The translations under genes were made by a program, and so were the position numbers. From Bacteroidota bacterium (GTDB lineage Bacteria; Bacteroidota; Bacteroidia; B-17B0; Aurantibacillaceae), in contig JAUXTT010000025.1 of the NCBI GenBank assembly GCA_030684395.1, positions 1-64,000 of the forward strand: 64,000 bases of DNA, written 5' to 3'. Of this stretch, positions 50,853 to 59,125 are shown in pieces (position 1 is the first letter of the stretch; each line of letters starts with the position of its first letter). The notes under the pieces were generated by a model. The model was given only the letters and a program-made list of their open reading frames with translations, was not told the DNA's origin and searched no databases.

Positions 50853-53800
50853 TATTTTTTCACCTGTGCGGATGCATTAACTTCCATTGCACTTACACGA
50901 TTAGTAAGGCTTTGCAAAAGAGATTTAAGCTCCTCCGTTTCTTTAGCCTGCTCATCAATTATTTTTTGTTGCTCTTTAATCGCTTCTACCAAAACAGGTG
51001 TGAGCCTTGAATAGTCAACCGATTTATAACCTTCAGCATCGGTAAATACCATTTGTGGATATATTTTTTCAACTTCCTGTGCAATGAAACCGATTTGCAA
51101 ACTATCATTAAAATCTCTCTCAGGAAATTCCTGTACTCGCCAGTTATAAGATACTCCATCCAACTTCAACACACTGGTAAGGGCATTATTCAAAGGAGAA
51201 ATATTTTTCTTAAACCGTTTATCGGAAGAACAGGCAGTGCCTAATGATGCAGTGATTGTTCCGGTAGCATTTATGTTTCCAACAACAGTTAATTTAGCAC
51301 TTGGCGCTGTGCAACCAATACCTACGTTGCCCTCAACCAACAAACCATTTAGGGGAGCAACATTTGCTCCAGAGTATGTTGCTCCAATAACAGTTGCACC
51401 TTCTACATCTAATTTATTTACTGGTGCAGTTAAACCAATACCTGTATTTCCTCCTGAAGGTTGCAGTACCAGAGCTTCTGCTATACCATTATATCCTGAT
51501 TGTAACCAGGCTGCATAAGATCCAGAACCCATTTTACCCATATCTAAACCTTCAAAAGCCCCAACACCTACACGAAACACTGCAGTTGAAGTGGTGTTTG
51601 GAATAGAAGGATTACTGGCGGTACCTAAAACTGTAAATTTTGCAGGAGGCGTAGTTGTATTAATACCTACATTGGTTCCGTTATCATAAACAAGAGAAGT
51701 TGAAGAAAGAGAAGTTGCAGAAGACCATTTAGGAAGATAATTAGTTGTTCCGCCTGACAAACCCGTTGAAATTGTTGCCCAGGTTGGAGGAAGCCCCGGA
51801 CCGGCAGAAGTTAGAACCTGATTAGCTGTTCCTGCCGAATTATTCGGCATTAAAGCTCCACTGAATTTTACATTTCCTGTAACGTCTAACTTTTCAGTTG
51901 GAAGTGCATTTGCTATTCCTAAATTACCACTTACGAATTCATTGCCCACAAAATATCCGGCCCAGTTTGTTCCACCATTGGAAGCCATGGCATATATTCC
52001 GTAGTTAGCGGTAGAAAAACTATTTGCAAGTGCATAAACACCATAAGAACTTACACTTGGCACAGCCGCAGCATTTATGTGTGTATAAAAACCATACGAA
52101 TCACCGGTACCACTTGCTCTTACATTCGAATATACACCAGTGTTACCCTCCGCATACACACCATAACCCGAATTTCCACTTGTACCATACACGCCAATTT
52201 TTAAACCTGATCCCGGATTTACAGCAGTACCCTTTACACCAATACTTATTCCATTTCCTATAACAGATCCGGTTGCATCAACACCAATGCCTCTTGAACT
52301 ACCGTTTCCATTTCCATTCATTCCTGTTATTCTCAACCCCGTAACCGTATCGTTTAATGGTGAGCCGGGAAGACTGTATATAAGCGCATTTATTGCCTGC
52401 CTTCTTATTCCGTTTGGTACTGCATTATCAACTATTTCGAGTTTACTGATAGGAGTACTTGTATTGATACCAATATTTCCTGCTGATGTAACTCTTACTG
52501 CTTCCACTGCGTTTGTTTTTACAACTACATCAACAGCATCTGATGTTCCTATATAGTTTGTTCCAGCTGTGGTTCCTGAATTCCCTGTAAGTAACCATTG
52601 TGAACCTGTTCCCTGTATCTGCCATGATGCTAAACCACTTGCATCTGACATCAACACTTTATTAAGACCAGGTGTTCCTCCGGTAATTTTTATTTGTCCT
52701 GCAACTTCTAACTTCGCTGTTGGAGATATATTTCCTATTCCCACATTACCGTTATCAAAAACAATGGCTTTTGATGCAGATAGTGCAGCATCTGTATAAA
52801 AAATATTTCCACCTGAAAAACGAGTTAATAGTTGATTAATAGCTGTTGCATTAGTTAAAGTAGTTGTAGAGTTATCTCCCAACACCATCGAACCTGAAAA
52901 AGAATTTGTTGAAACAGAATTTCCTATGGCAATAGATTTATATCCGGTAGCGAATGAATGTGCGCCTATAACAATAGATGAGTCGGCACTTGCAGTAGAA
53001 TTTGTTCCGATAGCTATTGAACCCTGGCCGCTTGAGCTCGTTTGATAACCAAACGTAAGAGCACCATAACCGCTCGCCAGTGTGTTTACTCCTAATGCAA
53101 ATGAAACGGCTCCTGTTGCCTGGCTACTCCAACCCAAAGCGGTTGAATTACCTCCTGTAGCCCAATTACGTTCGCCTATGGCAACCGATGCATATCCACT
53201 TGCTTTGGTTTCAGGCCCCATTGCGATAGATCCATTTCCTATGTTAGCGTCATCCCATTCAGTTGAAACTGCACTACCTGCTCTAAATGCACCTTTTGCA
53301 GGGATCCACATCATTCTTTTTCCGGATCCGGAAGTTGGAGTAACGCCGGTTGTTGTGTTACCTGTAATAAGAATTGCTCCCCCGGCTGTTAGCCTCATAG
53401 CTTCGTCATTATTTCGCTTCAGCACAACATCAATAGGATCTGTTGTTCCAATAAAATTAGTTCCGGCTGTGGTTCCTGAATTTCCGGTTAAACTCCAACT
53501 GTTTGCCGAAGGTGTTTGCCATGTAGCATTTCCCGAAGCATCTGAAGTTAATATGTAACCATTGGTTGCACCGGTTGTTACTTGTAGGGTGGTAGTTTTT
53601 GTTTTACCCACTACTTCTAATTTTTCGGCAGGTGTAAGAGTACCAATACCCACATTTCCATTCACATTCAATGTCCCGTTTATTTCTCCGTTACCTGTAA
53701 TATCAAAACTTGCAACTTGCCCTGTTACAAAATTATTTCCTACTGCCTGATTTTTTATATATCCGGAAGAAAGATCGGGAATGTCTGCAGTTACTAATGC

Positions 53801-55342
53801 TCTAAATGCCGGGGCAGCAGCAACACCGCCTGATGGTCCTGCAAAAACTTGATTTGCAGATTGAGTTGCAAGTGAAACATTTATATCTCCTGATGAGGTA
53901 ATGGGGGAATTTGAAACGGAAAACACAGAAGGCATTGTAATTCCAACTGAAGAAACTGTACCACTTGCAGATGGTGTTGCCCAACTAACAGTACCCATAC
54001 CATTTGTTTGTAGTACTTGTCCGCCGCCACCATCAAAAGTAGGTAAAATATAATTGCCTATAGTAAGCGAAGAAAATTTTCCACTGCCATTAACTTCAAG
54101 TTTATATGTTGGATTTGTAGTTCCAATTCCAATATTACCATTATTGCTTAAACGCATTAATTCAGCATTATTGGTTCCAAACTCTATATCGCCATTCATG
54201 TAATTCCAAACCCTTCCATGAATTGGATTACTCAGATCCAAGCCAAAATGCATCCCCGGATTATTGGGCGCGATCATTGGATTAAGAACCATCATTCCAT
54301 TAGTTACCCCTGAATTATCATAAATAACCAATGGAGCAAGTGCTGCGGCAGAAGAATTAGTGGTTCCTATAGCAACATGACCATTCTCGGTTATCCGCAT
54401 TCTTTCATTGCCATTAGTACCAAAACTCAAAGGGCCATTTTGATAATTCATAAGATAGGCGTTGGCTCCCATGCTTGTATTATCAACTCCAAGTAATAAA
54501 CCTGAATTATATGTGGGAGCTAATGCAGGATGAATGATCTGAATACCATCAATATCTCCTCCTACTCCATCATAATAAGGGCGTATAGTTAAAGTAGTTA
54601 AAGGATTTGTTTCATGCAAGCCTAATCTGCCGGTTGATGTAAGCCTCATCCGTTCTATATCATCCGTTCCAAAACGCAAAAAACCGCTTTCAAAATTCCA
54701 CAACTGTGCATTGGTTCCCATTATACCACTAGTTGTAGCATCATCAATTCCGAACATGGCGCCACTGTTATAAATATTAGAGTGATAGGGAGATGTTAGT
54801 TTTACTCCATCATAAGGGGCGGCAATCACACCATTTATATACGTCCTCACTTGTAAACTTGAAGTTGGATTACTTTCATTAATGCCTACTTTTCCGCTTG
54901 TTGTGATCCTCATTATTTCCGTGTTTTGCGCTTTTATAACCAAATCAGCAGCATCAGTAGTTCCAATAAAATCAGTTCCGGGATTTGTTCCCATATTTCC
55001 TGCAAGCATCCAACCTGAAGTAGGACCACTTGAAGACAGCAAGAAAACCCAATTAGGAGTGGTAGTTGTACTGGTATTATAATAAAAACCTTGCTGTCCA
55101 TCCGTTTGATAAATCATTAAACCCTGAGCCGGTGCAGGTAAGGGATTCATAGCTGCCAGTTGCACCAATGTCATTCGGGGAATAAGCAAACCCTTTTTAG
55201 AGGTAAGTGCATTCACGTCAATATCCAGCATAGCTGCAGAGTTGGGAGTTGCTCCATTGGAGTTGATCCCTATGTTTTGAGCAAATGTGGTAGTACAAGC
55301 CAGAAAAAAGAAAATAATCAGTGACTTTTTAATTGAGAACAT
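50852..55342 (-). CDS. Giant tail-fibre-like surface protein, YadA-type head repeats and S74 chaperone domain
   Basis: 1496 residues with signal peptide (ACTTTFAQ). Three copies of a module around GNxGTxxGTxxIGTxDxxDxVxK recur (about 117, 640 and 960). The middle (about 715-850) has Hep_Hag/YadA-head repeats (GSIAMGPETKASGYASVAIG, SIAIGTNSTASADSSIVIG). The C-terminus (about 1400-1490) is a peptidase S74/endosialidase intramolecular chaperone: SSDKRFKKNISPL, YNWRVQEF, IGFIAQEVEKIYPQMV and YSRLTPVLVEAIKEQQ, then a coiled coil. Such chaperones make trimeric fibres and then cut themselves off after Ser-Asp. The fold is known from phage fibres and Bacteroidota surface fibres. No T9SS domain of its own; the coupled downstream protein has one. 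Confidence 0.9.
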   Translation of the reverse strand: MFSIKKSLIIFFFLACTTTFAQNIGINSNGATPNSAAMLDIDVNALTSKKGLLIPRMTLVQLAAMNPLPAPAQGLMIYQTDGQQGFYYNTSTTTTPNWVFLLSSSGPTSGWMLAGNMGTNPGTDFIGTTDAADLVIKAQNTEIMRITTSGKVGINESNPTSSLQVRTYINGVIAAPYDGVKLTSPYHSNIYNSGAMFGIDDATTSGIMGTNAQLWNFESGFLRFGTDDIERMRLTSTGRLGLHETNPLTTLTIRPYYDGVGGDIDGIQIIHPALAPTYNSGLLLGVDNTSMGANAYLMNYQNGPLSFGTNGNERMRITENGHVAIGTTNSSAAALAPLVIYDNSGVTNGMMVLNPMIAPNNPGMHFGLDLSNPIHGRVWNYMNGDIEFGTNNAELMRLSNNGNIGIGTTNPTYKLEVNGSGKFSSLTIGNYILPTFDGGGGQVLQTNGMGTVSWATPSASGTVSSVGITMPSVFSVSNSPITSSGDINVSLATQSANQVFAGPSGGVAAAPAFRALVTADIPDLSSGYIKNQAVGNNFVTGQVASFDITGNGEINGTLNVNGNVGIGTLTPAEKLEVVGKTKTTTLQVTTGATNGYILTSDASGNATWQTPSANSWSLTGNSGTTAGTNFIGTTDPIDVVLKRNNDEAMRLTAGGAILITGNTTTGVTPTSGSGKRMMWIPAKGAFRAGSAVSTEWDDANIGNGSIAMGPETKASGYASVAIGERNWATGGNSTALGWSSQATGAVSFALGVNTLASGYGALTFGYQTSSSGQGSIAIGTNSTASADSSIVIGAHSFATGYKSIAIGNSVSTNSFSGSMVLGDNSTTTLTNATAINQLLTRFSGGNIFYTDAALSASKAIVFDNGNVGIGNISPTAKLEVAGQIKITGGTPGLNKVLMSDASGLASWQIQGTGSQWLLTGNSGTTAGTNYIGTSDAVDVVVKTNAVEAVRVTSAGNIGINTSTPISKLEIVDNAVPNGIRRQAINALIYSLPGSPLNDTVTGLRITGMNGNGNGSSRGIGVDATGSVIGNGISIGVKGTAVNPGSGLKIGVYGTSGNSGYGVYAEGNTGVYSNVRASGTGDSYGFYTHINAAAVPSVSSYGVYALANSFSTANYGIYAMASNGGTNWAGYFVGNEFVSGNLGIANALPTEKLDVTGNVKFSGALMPNNSAGTANQVLTSAGPGLPPTWATISTGLSGGTTNYLPKWSSATSLSSTSLVYDNGTNVGINTTTPPAKFTVLGTASNPSIPNTTSTAVFRVGVGAFEGLDMGKMGSGSYAAWLQSGYNGIAEALVLQPSGGNTGIGLTAPVNKLDVEGATVIGATYSGANVAPLNGLLVEGNVGIGCTAPSAKLTVVGNINATGTITASLGTACSSDKRFKKNISPLNNALTSVLKLDGVSYNWRVQEFPERDFNDSLQIGFIAQEVEKIYPQMVFTDAEGYKSVDYSRLTPVLVEAIKEQQKIIDEQAKETEELKSLLQSLTNRVSAMEVNASAQVKK

Positions 55343-55501
55343 GCTGTTGTTTTTATTTATTCAAAGAGACGGATAATTGCCTATGCCCGCAATCCTGTAA
55401 ATGGGTATTTTATGGATTAAAAAACTCTTCGAGCGATAATCATTTTTTGTTAAAGCCTTATCAGGTAACAAATGGAATAAAGATTTTTATATATTTAAAC
55501 C

Positions 55502-57457
55502 ATGATACCAAAGCCTCTTTATATTCTGATTCTTTTTATACTGCTTCAACTTACACTAAAAGCGGAATTTCGTATCGAGCAGGATACCGCCTGGGCTCGC
55601 TTTCAAAAAATGCCTGACGACACCATAAAAGTAATGTCCCTTTTTTCCAAATCGCTTGAAGAGTCCGTTAACAATCTGGAGTTATCAGGCCTGTACGCTC
55701 ATAAAACATACGAGCTTGCTCAAAAATTAAATTTCACAAAAGGTATTATATATAGCTGTGATGCTTTAGGAAATTACTACATACAAACGGGTAATTATGA
55801 AAATGCATATACCTGGTTAAACAAGTCTATTATTTTAAAAGAGAAAAAGTCAGATCCCTTTGAATTAGCTATCGGTTACAACCAACTTGCCGTTTTATTC
55901 AGGCAAATGGGAAATTACAAAATGGCAAAGAACTTTTCACGTAAATCAATTGAACAATCTACCCGTCTTAAAAAAGAACGATTCATTGCACTAAGTACAA
56001 GTACGCTTTCTAATATTTTTTATGAAAATCAGGAACTCGACTCCGCCCTTTTTTATAGTGAAAAAGCGTTGCAAATTCAGATCAAAACTAAAGACAGTTC
56101 ATCGATTGCATTGAGTTTAACCAATCAGGGTGTAATGTACAACGACCTTATGCAATATGAAAAAGCTATTGAAAAGAGTTTGGAGGCAATGAAATTTATT
56201 AATGATAGTGATAAGAGGTTGAACTTAATTTGTCATACAAACCTGGCCTCTTCTTATTTAGCAAATAATGATTTAAATAAAGCGGAGCAGTCTTTTAAAA
56301 TTATTTTTTCCATTTCAAAAGACTTTATAGAAGCTGATCAGTTAATGCTGGTGCATAAGCTTTATGCGGATTTTCTTTTTAAGAAAGGACGGTTTAAAGA
56401 AGCATATGAGTACCATATCCGTTTTCAGGAAATGAAAGACTCTATCGACAATATAAATATGAAACAGGATATTGCCGAACTGGAAACCAAATTTCAAACC
56501 GAAAAGAAAGAAAAAGAAAATCAATTATTAAAAAAACAATCGGAAATTGATCAATTAAGTATACTCGAGAATGAACGCAAAAGTTCAATGCTGAAAATCA
56601 TTATTGCTGCTACCTGTTTAATTCTGCTATTGATGATCTTATTCATTGTTAATCGAATCAGGTCTTCCAGAAAGCTTGCTGAACAGAACGAACAAATCAA
56701 CAAACAAAATACCACGCTTAAAAAATTAAATTTCCAATTAATCGAAAGTGAAGAAGCATTACAACAATCCGACTCTGCCAAAGACAAGCTGTTATCCGTT
56801 ATTTCGCATGACATATCCAACCCAATCAAAGCACTATCTAATTATACAACTGCTGTAATTTCCGATTCGGGTACCATGAACAAAGAAGAATTAAACAATG
56901 CATTATTAACAGTAAACAGTACGGTTGTTCCTTTACAAAATATGGTAAACAATTTATTGAATTGGAGTCACATCCAAAAAAACGGATTAAGTTATAAACC
57001 TACTGAACTTTCGCTTAACACTTTAGTTGAGGAGTGCGTATTTATTTATAAAAACATAGCTACCGAAAAAAACATCAAAATTGTTCGGGATATAGCGGAA
57101 AACACCACTATAAAAGCTGACAAAGAGATGATGCTGATCATAGTGCGTAATCTTTTAAGCAACGCTATTAAATTTTCGGCAAATGAGTCAGAAATCAAAA
57201 TTCAGTATGCAGAAAATTGTTTATTGATAACCGATCATGGAAAGGGTATGGACACTTCTCTTATGAATAGTATATTAAACGGCGATAATCACACATCCAA
57301 ATATGGAACAGAAAACGAAAAGGGAATTGGCATGGGTTTGCAATTGGTAAGAGATTGTATTTTGGCCCAGCAGTTTGAATGGAATATTATCAGCGAAAAA
57401 GAAAAAGGCCTTCCTACCGAACAGGTAGGAACAACTTTCAGGATAAAACTTTCCTAA
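55502..57457 (+). CDS. TPR-repeat membrane histidine kinase
   Basis: 651 residues. Signal peptide, TPR array (about 45-330), membrane helix (about 360-380), coiled coil, then kinase core: H-box LSVISHDISNPIKALSNY (His near 434), N-box LIIVRNLLSNAIKFS, G-box ITDHGKGMD and GIGMGLQLVRDC. The TPRs are periplasmic by topology. It is a sensor kinase of the type that usually pairs with a LuxR- or LytTR-type regulator. A NarL-type regulator lies 871 bases downstream on the other strand and the solo LuxR gene upstream; either could be its partner. Confidence 0.93.
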   Translation: MIPKPLYILILFILLQLTLKAEFRIEQDTAWARFQKMPDDTIKVMSLFSKSLEESVNNLELSGLYAHKTYELAQKLNFTKGIIYSCDALGNYYIQTGNYENAYTWLNKSIILKEKKSDPFELAIGYNQLAVLFRQMGNYKMAKNFSRKSIEQSTRLKKERFIALSTSTLSNIFYENQELDSALFYSEKALQIQIKTKDSSSIALSLTNQGVMYNDLMQYEKAIEKSLEAMKFINDSDKRLNLICHTNLASSYLANNDLNKAEQSFKIIFSISKDFIEADQLMLVHKLYADFLFKKGRFKEAYEYHIRFQEMKDSIDNINMKQDIAELETKFQTEKKEKENQLLKKQSEIDQLSILENERKSSMLKIIIAATCLILLLMILFIVNRIRSSRKLAEQNEQINKQNTTLKKLNFQLIESEEALQQSDSAKDKLLSVISHDISNPIKALSNYTTAVISDSGTMNKEELNNALLTVNSTVVPLQNMVNNLLNWSHIQKNGLSYKPTELSLNTLVEECVFIYKNIATEKNIKIVRDIAENTTIKADKEMMLIIVRNLLSNAIKFSANESEIKIQYAENCLLITDHGKGMDTSLMNSILNGDNHTSKYGTENEKGIGMGLQLVRDCILAQQFEWNIISEKEKGLPTEQVGTTFRIKLS

Positions 57458-57546
57458 GATCAAAAGAATAAGGAAACCGGGCAGTCTCCAAATTTAGTGT
57501 ACAGACCGCCAGGTAAACTCAATTACAAATTAATCAAACACTAAAT

Positions 57547-58152
57547 TTAACGGATGTAAACAAAATCTCCTGCAGCTATAAATTTCGTTCTTCCCTTTTC
57601 TTCGGTAATAGCACCTATTGTATTACCGTCATTATCTTTATAAATAGTTGTTTCATCTACTGTAAAACTTACCCAACACTCTATCCTGCACTTGTGAGTA
57701 CCTTGTTCCATTGCATCCCATTCTCCATCAAAATAATCCGGAAAATCAATTAACCAGCTGCTCCATGTATCATCGGGAAGGTTTTCCTGATTAAGTATCA
57801 CACGTGTTTTTACTTTTTTTCCATCCACCAATAAGGTGTACCATACCGACACGGGTTTTGGACTCATTTGCCCAATCGATTTCCAGTTATATACTCTGCC
57901 TACAAATTTTTCATTGTAGGAAAAAGTATCAGTAAGCATCGCTTCCACTTCTTTTGTTTTACCCACCCTGTTTATATCCTCTTTTGCGAACATGATAACT
58001 CCTTTGTTCCACCATTCTACGGTCTTGGTTTTCTTACGTTCAAGATCTGTTTTTTTTAGAATATATTTATGATATTCTCCCTGTGCCTGTGGCTGAGCTA
58101 CAAGAATGTCTGAAACAACAATTATCAGAGCAATGGTCAATATTTTTCTCAT
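57547..58152 (-). CDS. Secreted protein of unknown function
   Basis: 201 residues with signal peptide (SDILVAQPQ). The mature part is beta-rich with many Trp and Asp, for example KTVEWWNKGVIMFAKEDINR, VSVWYTLLVDGKKVKTRVIL and FPDYFDGEWDAMEQGTHKCR. No family recognised. It lies between the kinase and the NarL-type regulator gene, and no transmembrane or lipobox signal is seen. It could be a periplasmic ligand or effector of that pair, but this is only position-based. Confidence 0.7.
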   Translation of the reverse strand: MRKILTIALIIVVSDILVAQPQAQGEYHKYILKKTDLERKKTKTVEWWNKGVIMFAKEDINRVGKTKEVEAMLTDTFSYNEKFVGRVYNWKSIGQMSPKPVSVWYTLLVDGKKVKTRVILNQENLPDDTWSSWLIDFPDYFDGEWDAMEQGTHKCRIECWVSFTVDETTIYKDNDGNTIGAITEEKGRTKFIAAGDFVYIR

Positions 58153-58327
58153 ACAATTTTTTTTAATTTTTACTTTTAACTATTCATTACAAAGATGGGT
58201 AGCTTTTACCGATCGCACCATCCTGCAAATGGGTATTTTTCATAATAAAAAAAAGAATAAACTGAATGAAACAAAATGGCATAAATAAAAAGTTCCCGAA
58301 AAGAAATGAAAGCGGGTTTATGCGTTT

Positions 58328-58981
58328 TTAAATAAGTCCGTGCTTAATAGCATACTTAACTAAGCCAACAGTGTTATTTACACTTAGTTTTACCAAAATA
58401 TTTTTACGGTGCGTATCAACTGTACCTGTGCTGATGAATAATTTTTCCGCAATTTGTGAACTTGAATACTCTTTACATACCAAAATAAGAATTTCTCTTT
58501 CCCTTTCACTTAAAAGGTTATCCGGATGCTCGTCGATAACAACAGATGATTTAAGGCGCAGCTCTTCTTCATGACTAATTTTATTTTCTGCCTGGTCAAA
58601 TACTTCACCTCCGTTTTGAACAGTATAAATCGCATTTTTAATTGTTTCTATATCACTACTCTTCAACACATATCCCTTAACCGAAAGTTTCTCTGCCTTT
58701 TGAATATAACGTCCTCCCCGTTGCATGGTTAACAAAATAATTTTAGAAGGATGCTTCATTTTCTGAAGCTCCCCGGATATTGAAATACCATCCATATCGG
58801 GAAGATGCAAATCCAACAAAACAATATCAAATAGATTATTGCTCGCATATTTCAAAAATTCTGCTCCCGTTTTAGAAGTATGAATTACCTCAAAATTCTT
58901 CTCTTTTTTAAGTAATAGCTCTAATCCATCCAAATGCAGTGGATGATCATCAACTAATACAAGGCGGATTTTAGAGTGCAT
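58328..58981 (-). CDS. NarL/FixJ-type response regulator
   Basis: 217 residues. Receiver domain (VLVDDHPLHLDGLELLLKK, phosphoacceptor Asp57 in FDIVLLDLHLPDMDG, GYVLKSSDIE) and a LuxR DNA-binding domain (LSEREREILILVCKEYSSSQIAEKL, then STGTVDTHRKNILVKL). Canonical two-domain layout. Most likely target of the TPR kinase at 55502-57457 or another TPR sensor; the direct partner is not adjacent on the same strand. Its HTH is closely related to the solo HTH gene at 49276-49482, so the two may bind similar sites. Confidence 0.94.
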   Translation of the reverse strand: MHSKIRLVLVDDHPLHLDGLELLLKKEKNFEVIHTSKTGAEFLKYASNNLFDIVLLDLHLPDMDGISISGELQKMKHPSKIILLTMQRGGRYIQKAEKLSVKGYVLKSSDIETIKNAIYTVQNGGEVFDQAENKISHEEELRLKSSVVIDEHPDNLLSEREREILILVCKEYSSSQIAEKLFISTGTVDTHRKNILVKLSVNNTVGLVKYAIKHGLI

Positions 58982-59125
58982 TCAATTTTAATTAAACTTC
59001 TCAAGCTCAAAATTTAATTAGGAGATTGAGTTTGTAAATATATAATTTAGTTGACCAATTAAAAAAATCTCATTTTCAAACTATATGCCCATTTATCAAA
59101 AGACTCACATAAATAACACATTTTT

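Noticed and set aside
53082-53558. Plus-strand frame of 158 codons opposite the tail-fibre gene
   Set aside because: It mirrors the low-complexity Gly/Ser/Ala repeats of the real gene; codon pattern and motif content support only the minus strand.
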